A DNA stretch of 64,000 bases, taken from Nemertoderma westbladi. Taxonomy: Eukaryota; Xenacoelomorpha; Nemertodermatida; Nemertodermatidae. The notes under the pieces were generated by a model. It did no database searches. It saw only the letters and a program-made list of their open reading frames with translations, and was not told the DNA's origin. The position numbers were made by a program, and so were the translations under genes. Location: positions 22,294 through 86,293 of the forward strand of contig JAUCBJ010007122.1 of assembly GCA_032718475.1 (NCBI GenBank), in the 5' to 3' direction. Of the stretch, positions 1-11,450 are shown piece after piece; within the stretch, counting starts at the first letter, position 1; every line of letters begins with the position of its first letter.

Positions 1-687
1 CCTTTTCGGCGTTGATGTAGCGATTCCCACGTATCCGACATCGAATTAGTGATGCTTTCACTATCCGGGTCCAGGCACCAAAATGTCGATGAATGGGGGC
101 ATTTACGGTAATGTCTTGAGGAATGTTAATCCCATGTTTTGCGTTGTGTTTCGTTGGGAAAAGAAATGTTAATTCTCTTCATAGTCATATAAAACGTACA
201 TTTAAAATAGTAAGAGGTAGTAATTAACATTGAAGAAGTGCACAGCACACATTGTCAACTGAACGGCAGAAAAAGGCCTATACATACAGCAGAAGAGGTA
301 CCGGAACTTCCAGTGCACAATTACGGTAGCAACTACAGACTAACTGAATAAGTATGGTATACTTTTACACAATTAAAGTTATACATACAGTATAAATTTT
401 ATGACAGGCATCGGACGGTAATAAAAGTTACCATTCTGCCCTAACTGAACTGACTAAGCTAAGTGAATGAATGAGGAACATCAATGGGTAATATACTGCA
501 CTGGGTTGGCCATATTACTCAGCGGATGCGTGCCCCCCATTGGCTAATAACCTAATTCTCGCCCTCCAATCTCTCTGGGAGTGTTTTCCCCTGCTACCGT
601 CACTCTCTCTCTCCCGGAGGTGTAACCTCTGACCCCCATTGTGTGTGGCCCTCCTTTGGGGTTTGTCGTCCCCGTTCATTGGGGTGA
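1..687. other. No gene recognised
   Basis: Non-coding sequence of mixed composition. A short minus-strand open frame at 515-724 shows no recognisable domain and overlaps the hairpin at 688-716, so I do not call it a gene. Confidence 0.5.
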
Positions 688-716
688 TACGAGGTTGATT
701 GGCAATCAACCTCGTA
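688..716. repeat. Perfect inverted repeat, 13-bp arms
   Basis: The left arm TACGAGGTTGATT (688-700) is exactly complementary to the right arm at 704-716, with a 3-nt spacer (GGC). It would form a tight hairpin in RNA or a cruciform in DNA. Nothing identifies its function; it may be the end of a degraded element. Confidence 0.8.
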
Positions 717-790
717 CTCCTCAATATTGCTTAAAGGCCCCGCTTGCCCAACTTTATGGGGTGGTTAGCGGAATTGGTGGTTCGCTAACA

Positions 791-1809
791 GCTGTTAGAT
801 AGATAATTTAATGCACTATAAGTCTGTGTAAAGAAATCTCCCTTAAGTTAAGTAGTTTTCGAGCTAGACGATTTCCCGCTAAGCGAGTTTGAAGGGCGAA
901 ATTTTATTTTTGGCCCTCATTTTTTTAATAGCGTCCGCGGAGCAAAACCGATAGCATATTTGAATTCCCCGTATCGATATTGACCGTATAAAATGTACCT
1001 TAACCAACTAAAGTGAAAAATAAAAAATTATTCGATAAAAACTATTTTTCATATTCTGGCCCTCTTTGGCCCCTATTGTCGACATATTTGTTGTACCCCC
1101 ACTCGATAGGAACGTAGCCCCAATGGTCTTCTACGAGTTTCAAAAAAGAATTAGTGGAATCGTACCCGCGTTGTCAAATTAAACATTTCGGAAATAAAAT
1201 GTCGAAAAAAGACAGACAAAAACGTACAAATTTACAGCCCCTTTTTCCACCCGAAATTTTAATAAATCTCTTACCCCCATTCGATACGAAGGTAGACCCA
1301 CTCCTCATCATTGCAACCGCGTCACTTTCGTTCCCGTACGATAAATAGTAGCCGAGTTATTACGGATCCCGCAAAGTCATTTTGTCCGTTTTTTCAACTT
1401 TGACGGACAATAGACGGAAAACAAGCCCGGAGGCGGGGTATTCCAAGAAGTGGAAACGTCTAATTTACACCCCCTCTTTCGATTCTCGGTGTCTCTGGAT
1501 GCGTCAAATAGAGGTTTTTTAAGAGTCCTAGTGAAAAAAAGACAAAAAAAAACAGACAATTGTCCGTCATGTCCGTCAAAACGATAGATTCGCTAAAAGC
1601 TCTGAAGAATCTTGTTTTTTTGCATTACGCGTCCCCCCTCGAAAAATCAAGAAAATCGTACCTCAGGAAATAGGTCGAATGGGGGGGGGGGGGGGGGGGG
1701 GACACCGTTTTCGCAGTAACTACGCGTCCAGTATGTAGACTGCCCTTTAGACTGCCCTCGCCGCCCCTTTGGAGGGGCGGCGAATTCACCTCACTCAACG
1801 CTGCCCTTA
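791..1809. repeat. 1-kb dispersed repeat, copy A
   Basis: Near-identical to 13710-14717 over its whole length, with scattered substitutions and small indels. Shared landmarks run from GCTGTTAGATAGATAATTTA at the start, through a long G homopolymer (1681-1701 here), to TTCACCTCACTCAACG near the end. Short open frames inside (for example 1154-1348) are conserved in the other copy only to the extent the DNA is, and have no recognisable domain. It is an interspersed repeat of unknown class; I found no terminal inverted repeat or clear target duplication. Copy A lacks the LINE tail that follows copy B. Confidence 0.85.
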
Positions 1810-2349
1810 CTGAATGTTTTTAAAAAATGTTTCTTCCCACCAAGGTGGGCCCCTCAATAAAGATATACTTTACGAAAGACCACGAGGTAAAGGGAAAAGC
1901 GAGGGAAGGGGTAAGGGAGGAGGAAGAAAGACACTGGTCGAGTGACAGGGAGTGGAGTACAGCTGGACTCGTTATTTTTATATTAATTTTTGTTTTAAAC
2001 GACATATTATTTTCCTCGAAGTGGATCCTTCCCCTTCATAACTCACCAAAATAAATAAACACTACTAGGTCGTTTGTACACGATATGTAGTCAACGAAAC
2101 ATTTCAGCTCTGAAATTATAATCGTGAATCAATAAGGAGTCTCTGTTATGATCTATATAGAATATACGGTTATTGATACCATTATACTGTAACAATGGAT
2201 TCTAGAATTCATTTATGGGTAAACCCCAGTAGATGTTGAAGTATTAAAAATTACTCCAGAACTATAGTTCGAAGTTCAGCTTTATTCATACCACTCATTG
2301 CTTAAAAGTTTTACGAACGGATGAAGTGGTAGGCATTCACCAGCGGCAG
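1810..2349. other. No gene recognised
   Basis: AT-rich spacer between the dispersed repeat and the Penelope-like fragment. Overlapping short open frames on both strands (about 1820-2054) are low-complexity, purine-rich on one strand, and look like chance. Confidence 0.5.
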
Positions 2350-2465
2350 CATAGTGTAAAGATGATAGAAAAATAAAGTATTGAGGGTCTTTAGCTGGTT
2401 ATATTATATTAGATAAAGATACAATAGTAAACGTTTTCGACCTACCGGTCTGCATCAGACTATGT
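2350..2465 (+). pseudogene. Penelope-like fragment (matches 9838-9955 inverted)
   Basis: About 110 bp here is the reverse complement of the minus-strand Penelope-like fragment at 9219-9960. It can be read in the frame DLPVCIRLCT, the same peptide found upstream of the GIY-YIG region there. Similarity stops abruptly at 2465 (after ACTATGTACT), so the endonuclease part is missing. It is a short relic, not a gene. Confidence 0.7.
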
Positions 2466-2535
2466 ACTGGCAACTAACAGGAAAAGGTGGGGTCTATATA
2501 TATATATATAAGTTTTAAAGGGGAATACCTGATAG

Positions 2536-3909
2536 GTGAATCCCAGAAGTAAAGTAGAACCCTGTAATTACAGACCTGTTAGTATCTTAAGTATTGTATC
2601 TAAAATTCTAGAACTTTCTGTTTTTCTACAGCTGGAGGCACATCTTAGTAGGCTAAATCTGATCTATGAACTTCAGTCCGGTTTTCGTAAATCATATTCT
2701 ACAGACACCTGCCTTATTAACTTAACTGATACAATTAGACGTAATAACGCAAAGGGTTTATATACTGGTATGGTAATGTTGGACCTACAAAAGGCTTTCG
2801 ATACTGTAGATCACGAAATTCTGCTTGTTAAGTTAGGCCTGATGGGTGTAGGTTCTATAGACTGGTTCAAGTCCTATCTGTCAGACAGAGGTCAAACTGT
2901 AGTCATTAGCAAATCGCTGTCTACTGTACAAGAGATTACCTGTGGTGTACCGCAAGGTAGTATATTAGGTCCTCTGCTTTTTGTATGCTATGTAAATGAT
3001 ATGATAAGTAGTATAGATCCCGATTTTAAACTCATTTTATATGCCGACGACAGTGCTCTTATTTTCTCTCATAAAGATCCTATCCATATTTCCCAAAAGT
3101 TAAGTGCAGTTCTAGAATCCTGTAATGAGTGGTTGGTTGATAATAAGCTATCCATTCACTACGGTAAAACTGAAAGTATTTTGTTTGGTTCCAAAAGAAA
3201 GTTAAAGAAGGTAACTAAGTTTGAAGTCACTAGTAATGGACATAAGATTGAAAATAAAAAGGAAGTTAAATATTTAGGCGCCACATTGGATAACTGCTTA
3301 TCAGGAGAAAGTACAGTGAAAAATATTTTCTCGAAAGTTAACAGTAGGCTTAGGTTTCTATACAGAAATAAAAATAGTTTAAACACCGACTCCCGCAAGT
3401 TACTTTGCTCTTCTTTAATACAGTGTCACATGGACTATGCGTGCTCTTCTTGGTATGAAGGCTTAACCAAACAGCTTAAATGTAAATTACAAGTAGCTCA
3501 GAATAAAGTAGTACGATTTATTAAAGACTACAAACCTAGGCACCACCTAACTCCAGATGACTTTTCTGAATCAGGACTACTTAACTTAGATAGTAGAGTT
3601 AACCAGCTACGCCTTAACCATGTGCATAAAGTGTATAATGGTAAATGTCCCAATTACCTAAAACAAAAATTAAACAGAGTACGCGATACACACTCTTACA
3701 GTACCAGAGCTAGTGCTTCAAACTTCTACCTCCCGAATTGTAAATCCTTTGAATCTGATACTTTCTTTTTTAACGGCATAAAAAATTGGAACGCTCTGCC
3801 TAATGAAATTAAAAACCTAAATAATCAACATTCTTTTAAATCTGCAGTTAAATCTCATCTCCGTGTGCAATGTAAAAATAGGTACAATAGTCCTACAGTA
3901 AGTTATTAG
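2536..3909 (+). CDS. LINE reverse transcriptase, 5'-truncated
   Basis: The 457-codon frame starts inside the reverse transcriptase, at a block that reads CNYRPVSILS. The endonuclease and fingers are missing and an in-frame stop lies just upstream, so the annotated GTG is only the first codon of the truncated copy. Catalytic blocks are visible: MLDLQKAFDTVDH (motif A), CGVPQGSILGPLLF (motif B) and LILYADDSAL (motif C), followed by the thumb and a C-terminal region ending in WNALPNEIKNL, as in CR1/L2-type elements. There is no internal stop over about 1.37 kb, so truncation on insertion was fairly recent. The RT acts in target-primed reverse transcription in the nucleus. Confidence 0.9.
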   Translation: MNPRSKVEPCNYRPVSILSIVSKILELSVFLQLEAHLSRLNLIYELQSGFRKSYSTDTCLINLTDTIRRNNAKGLYTGMVMLDLQKAFDTVDHEILLVKLGLMGVGSIDWFKSYLSDRGQTVVISKSLSTVQEITCGVPQGSILGPLLFVCYVNDMISSIDPDFKLILYADDSALIFSHKDPIHISQKLSAVLESCNEWLVDNKLSIHYGKTESILFGSKRKLKKVTKFEVTSNGHKIENKKEVKYLGATLDNCLSGESTVKNIFSKVNSRLRFLYRNKNSLNTDSRKLLCSSLIQCHMDYACSSWYEGLTKQLKCKLQVAQNKVVRFIKDYKPRHHLTPDDFSESGLLNLDSRVNQLRLNHVHKVYNGKCPNYLKQKLNRVRDTHSYSTRASASNFYLPNCKSFESDTFFFNGIKNWNALPNEIKNLNNQHSFKSAVKSHLRVQCKNRYNSPTVSY

Positions 3910-4240
3910 TTTATTAATTATTTACTATTTATACTGTAAATACGTTTTATAATAAATTGTTCTGTACATTACATCTTTATCGTTGAGTCGGGCATTGTCA
4001 CGCTCTCGGTAAAGTTGTACATGTACATAGTGTAATTACGTTTTATATTGGTTTTAGGTTAGCGTAGTGTAATATTGTATTTGTAACCAAGTAACATAAA
4101 GGACCCCCTTGGAAATAAGCTGCAAAGCTTTAGGGGTAATCCTATATGTTATGTTGGACAATACCTTTATACCGGTACATTGTTTGGTGTATTTGTTATT
4201 GTTTTTACATAATGTATAAATAAATCTATCTATCTATCTA
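3910..4240 (+). other. 3' UTR and tail of LINE 2536-3909
   Basis: The untranslated 3' end runs from the stop codon to an (ATCT)n microsatellite at about 4222-4240. A hairpin sits at 4099-4144: an outer stem AGGA/TCCT, a CCCC/GGGG stem, a GGAAA internal loop, and an inner stem AAGCT/AGCTT closed by a GCAA tetraloop. The last ~140 bp recur at 14718-14884. Confidence 0.85.
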
Positions 4241-4614
4241 GAAAGGTTAACGTCTATGTACTGTATAACTTAAGGTAATTGTGATAGGGAAAGTACACCG
4301 AGTTAGTTGTAAGCTGTCAATCTAAAGTACAAATATAGGGTTGCAGGTTGGGTTATAAGGTTGGGAGAAGTTGATAGGGGAATCCCAGGAGCGGTCATGT
4401 GTCTACATACTGAATGGTATAATTGGATTAGGTAGGATACATAGGATTATGAGGTATCTACTTAAAGCGCATGGTTAGGTAGAATGCAACATAATGATAG
4501 CTGTAATTTTTACAGAGTAAGAAATCACAAGAAACAGAAAAACCAAGACAAAAACAAAAAGGAAGGTAGGGGAAAAGCACATAAAAACCCCTGAAATTCG
4601 CTATAGAGGGCACT
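4241..4614. other. No gene recognised
   Basis: Spacer between two oppositely oriented LINE 3' ends. It contains an A/G-rich stretch about 4500-4570 and no coding signal. Confidence 0.5.
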
Positions 4615-4981
4615 GTATTATTATTATTATTATTATTATTACACCCATAGTCAATAATTGCACATATGAAATTTATTTCAAATAAAATAGATCATTAGAT
4701 AAAAATATATACAGTAAGTAGTGGGGGAGGAGACTAACCAGGCCCGTGCACTTATACGGTTAGCCATTCCATTATTTAAGTTAATTAATTTGTATACTAA
4801 TCGTTATAAGTACATGTAAAAGTAACTAAAAAGTATTAAATAATTAAACGTTTCCCTGATAAAAATATTTTTCTAAAAAATATTGTTAAAGATATTTTTC
4901 TACTGCCCGTACTGAAATTGATATATTAACAATAAATAGTATTATATGATAACATGAGTTATGCCAAAAATAACCCAATTA

Positions 4982-7720
4982 TTATAAAAATCTGTTAAAA
5001 CTGCAGTATTTTAAAAGGTCTACATCCCGTGCTAAAATATTACTAAAAATATTAATGTTTGGGGCTGATGCAGCATTAGAAGGTAGGTCGTTCCACATAC
5101 TAACTATCCTATTACAAAAATATTTCTGACAAATTTGTAGGCGGCAAAAATTGTGTTGCAATTTATATTGGTGACCTCTAAGACCTCTTCGTGAAGCAAA
5201 GCTAAAAAAATCATCAAAATTCATTTGCACTGCACCGGTGATTATAGAGTAAACCTGTTTTAAATCAAACACATGACGTCTAACTTCGAGTGGTTGTAAG
5301 TTTAAGTACTCAAGTCTATCTAAATAAGGCACCATGGTTAATTTACATCTAAAAAATAATCTGCGCGTAAAATATCTCTGTACGTGTTCGATCAGATCTA
5401 TATGTCCTTTGGTAAAAGGAGACCAAATTACTGTACAATATTCCAATAAGGGACGCACGTAAGATTTATAAGCACAAATTAGGGCTGCCATATTACGAGT
5501 ACGAAAACATCTAAAAATCATATTGATTACTTTAGTTGATTTCAGAGCACGCTCATGGCAATGTTTATTAAATTTAAAATCAGAAGAAATCGTAACTCCC
5601 AGATCCTTACAATCATCCTCTGCTTTAACAAGTTTACTATCTAGAAAATATTGCTGTTGAGGGTTATTGTAACCTAAATAGAGCACTATACATTTGTGTG
5701 GAGCGATTTTCAACTGCCATTTATTAGACCATTCTGTGATTTTGTACAGGGACTGTGATATCAATAAGTGGTCGCTGGATGCCGCATATATTTTGACGTC
5801 GTCAGCAAATAGTTTACACGATAACCCTAAAGTAAAAATATCCGGTAAATCGTTAATAAAAAGCACAAATAAAATTGGACCTAGTACGCTACCTTGTATG
5901 GTGCCCGACGTAACTGGACTATAATCCGAGAAACTACTACCAACTAAAATACGTTGTGATCTATATGCGAGAAAAGCCTTTAACCAATAAAATAAGTCAC
6001 CTACTATACCGTAAGAAGAAAGTTTACATAAAAGTTTTTGGTGCACAACAGAATCAAAGGCTTTCGCAAAGTCTATGTAGATTACATCAACAGTGCACTT
6101 TCTATCTAATAATTTAATCCAATCCTTTGTACATTCTAATAGCTGGGTACATGTAGACTTATTTTTTAAGAAGCCATGTTGGGCCTTATTAATTAATTTG
6201 TTAGTAAATAAGTAATCACACAAATCTTGTTTAATACACTGCTCCATAATTTTACACGCAATACAAGTCAATGAAACGGGTCTGTAGTTATATGGGTCAC
6301 TCGAGTTTCCTTTTTTGTACAACGGGACAATAATAGCTGTAGACCAAATTGAAGGAAGGGCATGTGATTTAAAAGAAATATTAAAAATAACAGATAACGG
6401 TAAAAATAAAACTGACGCTAAATTACTGAATAAAATGCACGGAAAACCGTCAGGCGTACGACTTGTTTTAGAACCTAATTTACGAATAATTGAGAAAACA
6501 CGATCAACTGAAAAATCGACTTTAGAAATATATACAGATTGCGGGACCCTCCGCGTAAATGTAGGGCAATCGTTATTATCAATATTAAAGTTGTCTGACA
6601 GAACCTTAGCGAAAATATCAGCCTTGACGGCATCATCTACAATTGTGGCACCATTAATTGAAAGAGGTGAAATTCCTTGTCTAGATTTGCACTTTAAGTT
6701 TACGTAATTAAACAAAACATTCGCCTTTCCACTGTTTAGAATTTTATATTCTCGTAAACATTCAGATCGGAGAATTGCCTCCGACAGTTCCTTACAACAA
6801 CGGTTGTAATCTGATTTACCGATCTCCGTGTGGCGCCGGCGCCAAAGTAACTTTTTCTTTCGTTGTAGTGCGCGAATGTGATGTGGGTACACCTTTTTCT
6901 TAGTGTTTAGTAGTTTGTATGGTACAAATTTATCAACACCGTCTTTAAGTACTGTTGAAAAAACGTTCCAAAATTCATCAATCGTACTGCACGAGTCAAA
7001 ATTGAGGTGCCAATTAATGTTCGAAATGTAATGGGAAAATCCTACAAAATCAGCATTTTTAAAATCGTAAAAACCCAAATTGTTAACTGGAATTAAAATG
7101 TCTGGTCCTAAAGTATAAAAGTTTACTATTGAGTGGTCACTGGTTGAAAAAGTATGCCCTACTTCAACATCAGACACAATTGATTCGTCAGAAACTAAAA
7201 TTATATCTAGAATATTATCCTCACGAGTGGGTCTTGTAACCAGTTGATCAAAACCATTTTCTAAAATAAATAAAGAAAACTATTCGTAGTTGTGGCTTGA
7301 TGGGTAATTAAAATCCTTCCAGTTAAAATCAGGCAGATTGAAATCACCTACCACGAGACATGGTTGGGTGACGTCGCACAGCGATGAGATACATTGCCTC
7401 AGTTTGCAGTCCAGTTCCAACTTCTCCGCTCTCTCTTCTCCGGTTTCAGAATCTGGGGTTCTGTAGGCACAAACCATACGGAAAGGAGTCGACCCGAGAA
7501 AATCGACAGCGACCACCTCGAGTCCATCCAGGTTGTTAGGGAGAGGCACATTCACACAACGAATGTTGTTGCGCACCAGTATTGCCACCCCGCCGCCAAG
7601 AGAGGGGCGATCTTTTCGAAAAACCTGATGCTGTTTGAAACCCACCATTGAATCAGTGACCGATCCGTCCAACCAAGTCTCGGTGATAGCGAGGACGTCG
7701 TAATTAGAGGAAACGATCAA
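4982..7720 (-). pseudogene. LINE ORF2, endonuclease-RT, one premature TAG
   Basis: The first part (7720-7283) is an apurinic/apyrimidinic-type endonuclease: AITETWLDG, GGGVAILVR and VVGDFNLPDFNW are its hallmark blocks. The frame can be followed upstream without Met into CLLNSRSLKNK at about 7770, overlapping the end of ORF1. The second part (7177-4982) has the SDHS block, then RT motifs NYRPVSLTC, YIDFAKAFDSV, SGTIQGSVLGP and KLFADDVKIYA, and a C-terminal thumb region. The two open pieces are in the same frame, separated only by one TAG at 7280-7282, so a single nonsense change rather than a frameshift breaks the protein. Confidence 0.9.
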
Positions 7721-7809
7721 ATGTTCGAGATCATGTATCTTGTTTTTCAGCGATCTAGAGTTCAGTAGACAACATTTCAGGCGCAGATCTGTATTGCCTC
7801 CTCCCCTCT

Positions 7810-9028
7810 CTAGTTTTCCTCTTGGTCGGCAGTAGTGTTGTTTTCTTCGGTTGTCGCCTGTGCTGGAGATTTAGCGGCGGGCGTTGGCAATCTCCACTTC
7901 CTATCGCGTTTCCATTTCCCATTCTCGTCCGGGGTATACCGCCAAATAGACCCGTCTTGCCGTAAGCTGTAACTCTCCGAGTCGAGATCAGCCGCTAAGT
8001 TTAGTTGTTGCAACGTTTTCTTCCGTTCTCTAAACAGCTTCAGTTGCTCCTTAGATTGACTCGGTCTGATTTTTAGGTTTTTGATTATTTCCGGTACAGT
8101 TCCAGAACTCTTTGCTTCTTCGAAACCCGACCGAAAGTTCCGCGCTTCGCTTTCCGAAGTGAAAGTAACTTTCACAATGCGCTCCTTATCATCGGTTTGT
8201 CGCCCCAGCCATTGAAACTCGTTTATCGAAGAAGAGTTTACATTGGATGCCACACAGACATCCTTTACCGCTTGTCTGTCGGCCGCCAGGTTCGCTGATT
8301 CAGGCAAACGAGAGATTATCACCTCTCTTTTCAGTTTCTCTGAAGATAACGCTCTCCACGGACTCCACAACTTGTGACAGCACAATGTTATTCCGTGCCG
8401 AGTTCCGAGATCCGCGGATTCGAGCCTTCCGGCTTATCTTTTTGTTTCGTCGCGTTTCCTATTCTCCCTCGTCGTCGCTGACTTCCTCGCTCTCCTCCGC
8501 TGACAAGTCGGAGTCGCAAACTACCCCGAGATGTGCTTTAACGGAACTGATTTCCGCCACTACTGATTCGATGAGTTTCGTTTGATTTTCGACAATGAGT
8601 TTTAACTCGTTTACAGTTGATCGATTGCTCGTCGCCTCCTCCTCTGCCGCAGTGACCACTTGAATGAAGGTTGCACACTTGCTGCAAAACCATTTAAATT
8701 GGCTGTACCTGTTAAACTTTTCGAGTAATTCAGAAACAAGTTTATACGACGGAAGTGAAATGTTCTCACATTTGGCGTGGAACCAAACCTTACAACCGTC
8801 ACATGTAATACCGTTGTCTTGATCCTGTACCAGGAAGGAACATCGTCCGCAATTATATGTGCTTAGCTCGGCTACGCTGCCGGCACGTGTACCGGGTTGC
8901 GCAGATTTGTGGACTATGCCGCCACCAGCCGCTCTAGGAGAAGTTGTTGGCGTTGCAAGTCGAGCAGAATTTTGAGGAGGAACAGTAGGTTGGCGAATAG
9001 TTTCTTTGGGTCGGCGCGTTGTCGCCAT
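7810..9028 (-). pseudogene. LINE ORF1 (PHD finger + RNA-binding-like), frameshifted
   Basis: Codons from 9028 give a protein with a PHD-type finger: CGRCSF, CDGCKVWFHAKC and WFCSKC supply the Cys/His ligands, as in ORF1 proteins of many CR1 elements. A short acidic coiled-coil-like segment follows, ending at a stop at 8459. The second half resumes in another frame (about 8385-7810) with EVIISRLPES and IVKVTFTSESEARNFR, typical of the RNA-recognition/Transposase_22-like half of ORF1p, and a basic tail. At least one frameshift therefore lies between about 8340 and 8460. The family role is RNA binding and RNP formation. Confidence 0.8.
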
Positions 9029-9218
9029 TCCCGGTAAAACAGTTCAACAGTTGTTTGTGATATTTAAAACAAACCAAATTTAAAAATTCCGTACGGTGGA
9101 GGTATATTTACTGGCAGGCTGGTATCGGTACCGGTTTGTTAGTCTGCAGTCTCACTCGCAGTCTGCAGTCTGCAGTGTAGTTGTGTAAGATAAGGGTGTA
9201 TTATATAAAACGTTGGGT

Positions 9219-9905
9219 TTAGATTGCTGGTCTTGCTACGTTAAGTGGGGGGTTGTATGTATAGATTAGGTTAGCTTCCGTCGCTAGTAGTTCGGGTATG
9301 TTTGTGAATTGTTTTATGGTTGCGGTGCGTAGATTTTCTAAACCACAACTGTATATGTGCCAAGCTAGGAGTATGTCTTCGTGTGTTTTTCCGTCATTGG
9401 CTTGTGAGGGGTAGTGTCGTATGTTGTTGCGGTGTCCATTAAAGCGTTCGTGAAGTTTCTGTCTCGTTTGGCCTATGGTAGTATAGAGTAGGGTGGCAGT
9501 GGCACCAGGCCAAGTAACATACAGTGTGGGACTTACATATAGTGTCCTTTTATCTTTTCACCCCATGGTGTCTGTTGTATGTTAGTGATAGTTTTGCATG
9601 TAAGGCAGCGGCTAGAGTTACATGGCTCATTAGTGGTGTTATTTGTGTGTGTTTGCGATTGAGTTTTATTTTTGGTTAGTATTTGTCCTAGTGATGTGGG
9701 GTTCTTCGTGACTACATTAATGTTGATGTCAAGGTCGTAGTTTTTGGAGTATCTACGTACAGTATTTTGGAATATGCCCTTCATCTGTTGGTTAGTGGAT
9801 AGGTAAAATGTGGGTTTCGAGTTAGTGTCTTTAGTACATAGTCTGATGCAGACCGGTAGGTCGAAAACGTTTACTATTGTATCTTTATCTAATATAATAT
9901 AACCA
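9219..9905 (-). pseudogene. Penelope-like element, GIY-YIG endonuclease end
   Basis: Read on the minus strand from 9905, the frame gives DLPVCIRLCT, then NTVRRYSKNYDLDI, then a Cys-rich linker CNSSRCLTCK. It meets a stop at 9533. One base-shift later it resumes as YTTIGQTRQKLHERFNGH, the GIY-YIG core pattern (Tyr, Gly, Arg and His in order), and ends at TAA 9219-9221. Linker Cys residues plus a GIY-YIG nuclease are the C-terminal half of endonuclease-bearing Penelope-like retroelements. No RT domain is present. The frame break makes it a relic. A shorter inverted piece is at 2350-2465. Confidence 0.7.
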
Positions 9906-9959
9906 GCTAAAGACCCTCAATACTTAATAACCCTCAATAATTTTTTCTATCATCTTTAT

Positions 9960-11450
9960 AAAAGTTTTACAGGATAATATTGTTAATCTGACTTAAGTTA
10001 TTTAGGTTGAACAAAGTCTAGACGGTCAGGGCCCCAACCGCAGGTTATCGTGTTCGGAGAACCCGAATCCGTGCTCGGCCACGGTACTAGCATTGCGCAG
10101 GCCTTTATAGATTGGCCGGAATTTCTGGGAGAAGCTTTTCTCAGAAACTAAGCGAAAACCAACAATAGGATGTTCCTAGCCCCCCCCCCCCCCCCCAAAA
10201 TTTATCCAGAAGACTTTTTCCCATATACATTACATTTCAAAAGTCTACGGTTCTCCGTCTAGGGCCAATTTGAGTCAAAAAGTCAGCCTCCCTAGCAACC
10301 TCGTTGCTATGGAGCTACAGCCAAAACGGCTAATGCTACGGAGTTGGGACCGGCGCCAATCAATAGGCAGCATATGGGTTTACCTTCACAACTTCGAGTT
10401 TGAAGTTGCCCGATCATGATCTGTTTTGATCAGCAATCGGACACTCAAGGCTTGCTCCAATCGAAAAACTTAACATTACAAAAAGATTCAGCAACCCCAC
10501 ATTAGTCATGATTCCCGTTAAAAGATTTTAAAAAAAGTGAATTCTTCCTTATCAAAACACAAGATCATGATCGCGCAAAGATCGGACTTCGTAAAATCGT
10601 AACTAAGCATTTTGGATATAAACAATTACTGTAGGAAACGTTCAGAACACCACCCTGAGTCAAAAAATTGGCTCGATCGGACAACCGGTTCTCGAAATCT
10701 GATACCTGATCATTAAAGATCGTGTTTTTCGGTTTTTTCAACTTTTCTCGAAAACTTTGTTTGAGACCCCCGATTTTTTTTTTACTAATCGACTTCTATT
10801 AATAAGGGGCAACGTTTGGGCATTTCGAAATTTTCAAAAAGCGATTTGATCACGCCATGATCAGGAAAGATCATGTTTTCGGTTTTATTTCGAAGACCAA
10901 GTCCTGTGAGTTCACCGTATGAAAAAACTTAACATTACAAAAAGATTCCTCACCCTCGAATTAGGGGGGGTAGCCAAAATTTGACCATAAAAAAGTTCAA
11001 TTCTAGGGGGTCAAAAGATCATGATCGCGAAATGATCAGTTTTTTCGAAATTACTTCTAAGTATTTTGGGGCAAAACTTTCAAACTAAAAAACATTCACT
11101 GGAGTGTTCTAAGTAGATTAAAAAAAATTTCGACTCAATAGGCCTACTGGTACCGGAGATATGGTCGTCCAAAGTCTGCTTCTGGTAATTCGAAAATATT
11201 TCGAAAACCCTTAATCGAATTTTTTTCTTGAAAAAATGTGAATGTACAGTTAGTGGACCCGCATCTAACAATATATCATAATCCATATTTCGGATGACAG
11301 GTACCGGTGAAATCAGACTTCACCGAAAAAAATTCAAATTTTAGCTACTCATGTCTGACTATCTCGAAAACTATAATAGGTATGGAAATGCTTTCACTGC
11401 AAGAAATGTTCGCCTATCAAATGCGCTTTTAACTCTGTGCTCGGATTTTG
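9960..11450. repeat. Diverged ~457-bp direct duplication, GATC-rich
   Basis: Two diverged blocks match at an offset of about 455-460 bp: ACTTAACATTACAAAAAGAT at about 10468 and 10927, and AAGATCATGATCGCG at about 10561 and 11015, each followed by similar text. GATCATG-type words are strikingly frequent across 10380-11050. No long open frame or domain is visible. It is probably an old repeat family; the class is unknown. A poly-C run lies near 10180. Confidence 0.6.

Larger units (their letters stand above)
4615..9130 (-). mobile_element. CR1-like LINE, near full length
   Basis: The minus-strand order is that of a complete CR1/L2-type element: 5' region (about 9130-9029), ORF1 with a PHD-type zinc finger and an RNA-binding-like domain (9028-7810), ORF2 with endonuclease and reverse transcriptase (about 7830-4982), then a 360-bp 3' UTR ending in a (TAA)n tail (read minus-strand) at about 4641-4615. 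The ends are approximate: the 5' limit is inferred from where similarity to ORF1 stops, and I could not find a convincing target duplication. Both ORFs carry breaks, so this copy is inactive. Confidence 0.85.

Noticed and set aside
515-724. 69-codon minus-strand ORF rich in Arg
   Set aside because: No domain, overlaps a perfect hairpin, and composition follows local GC content.
9960-11450. GATCATG-rich block as a methylation or replication-type control region
   Set aside because: The words sit in a diverged direct duplication and track it; no independent functional signal in an animal genome.
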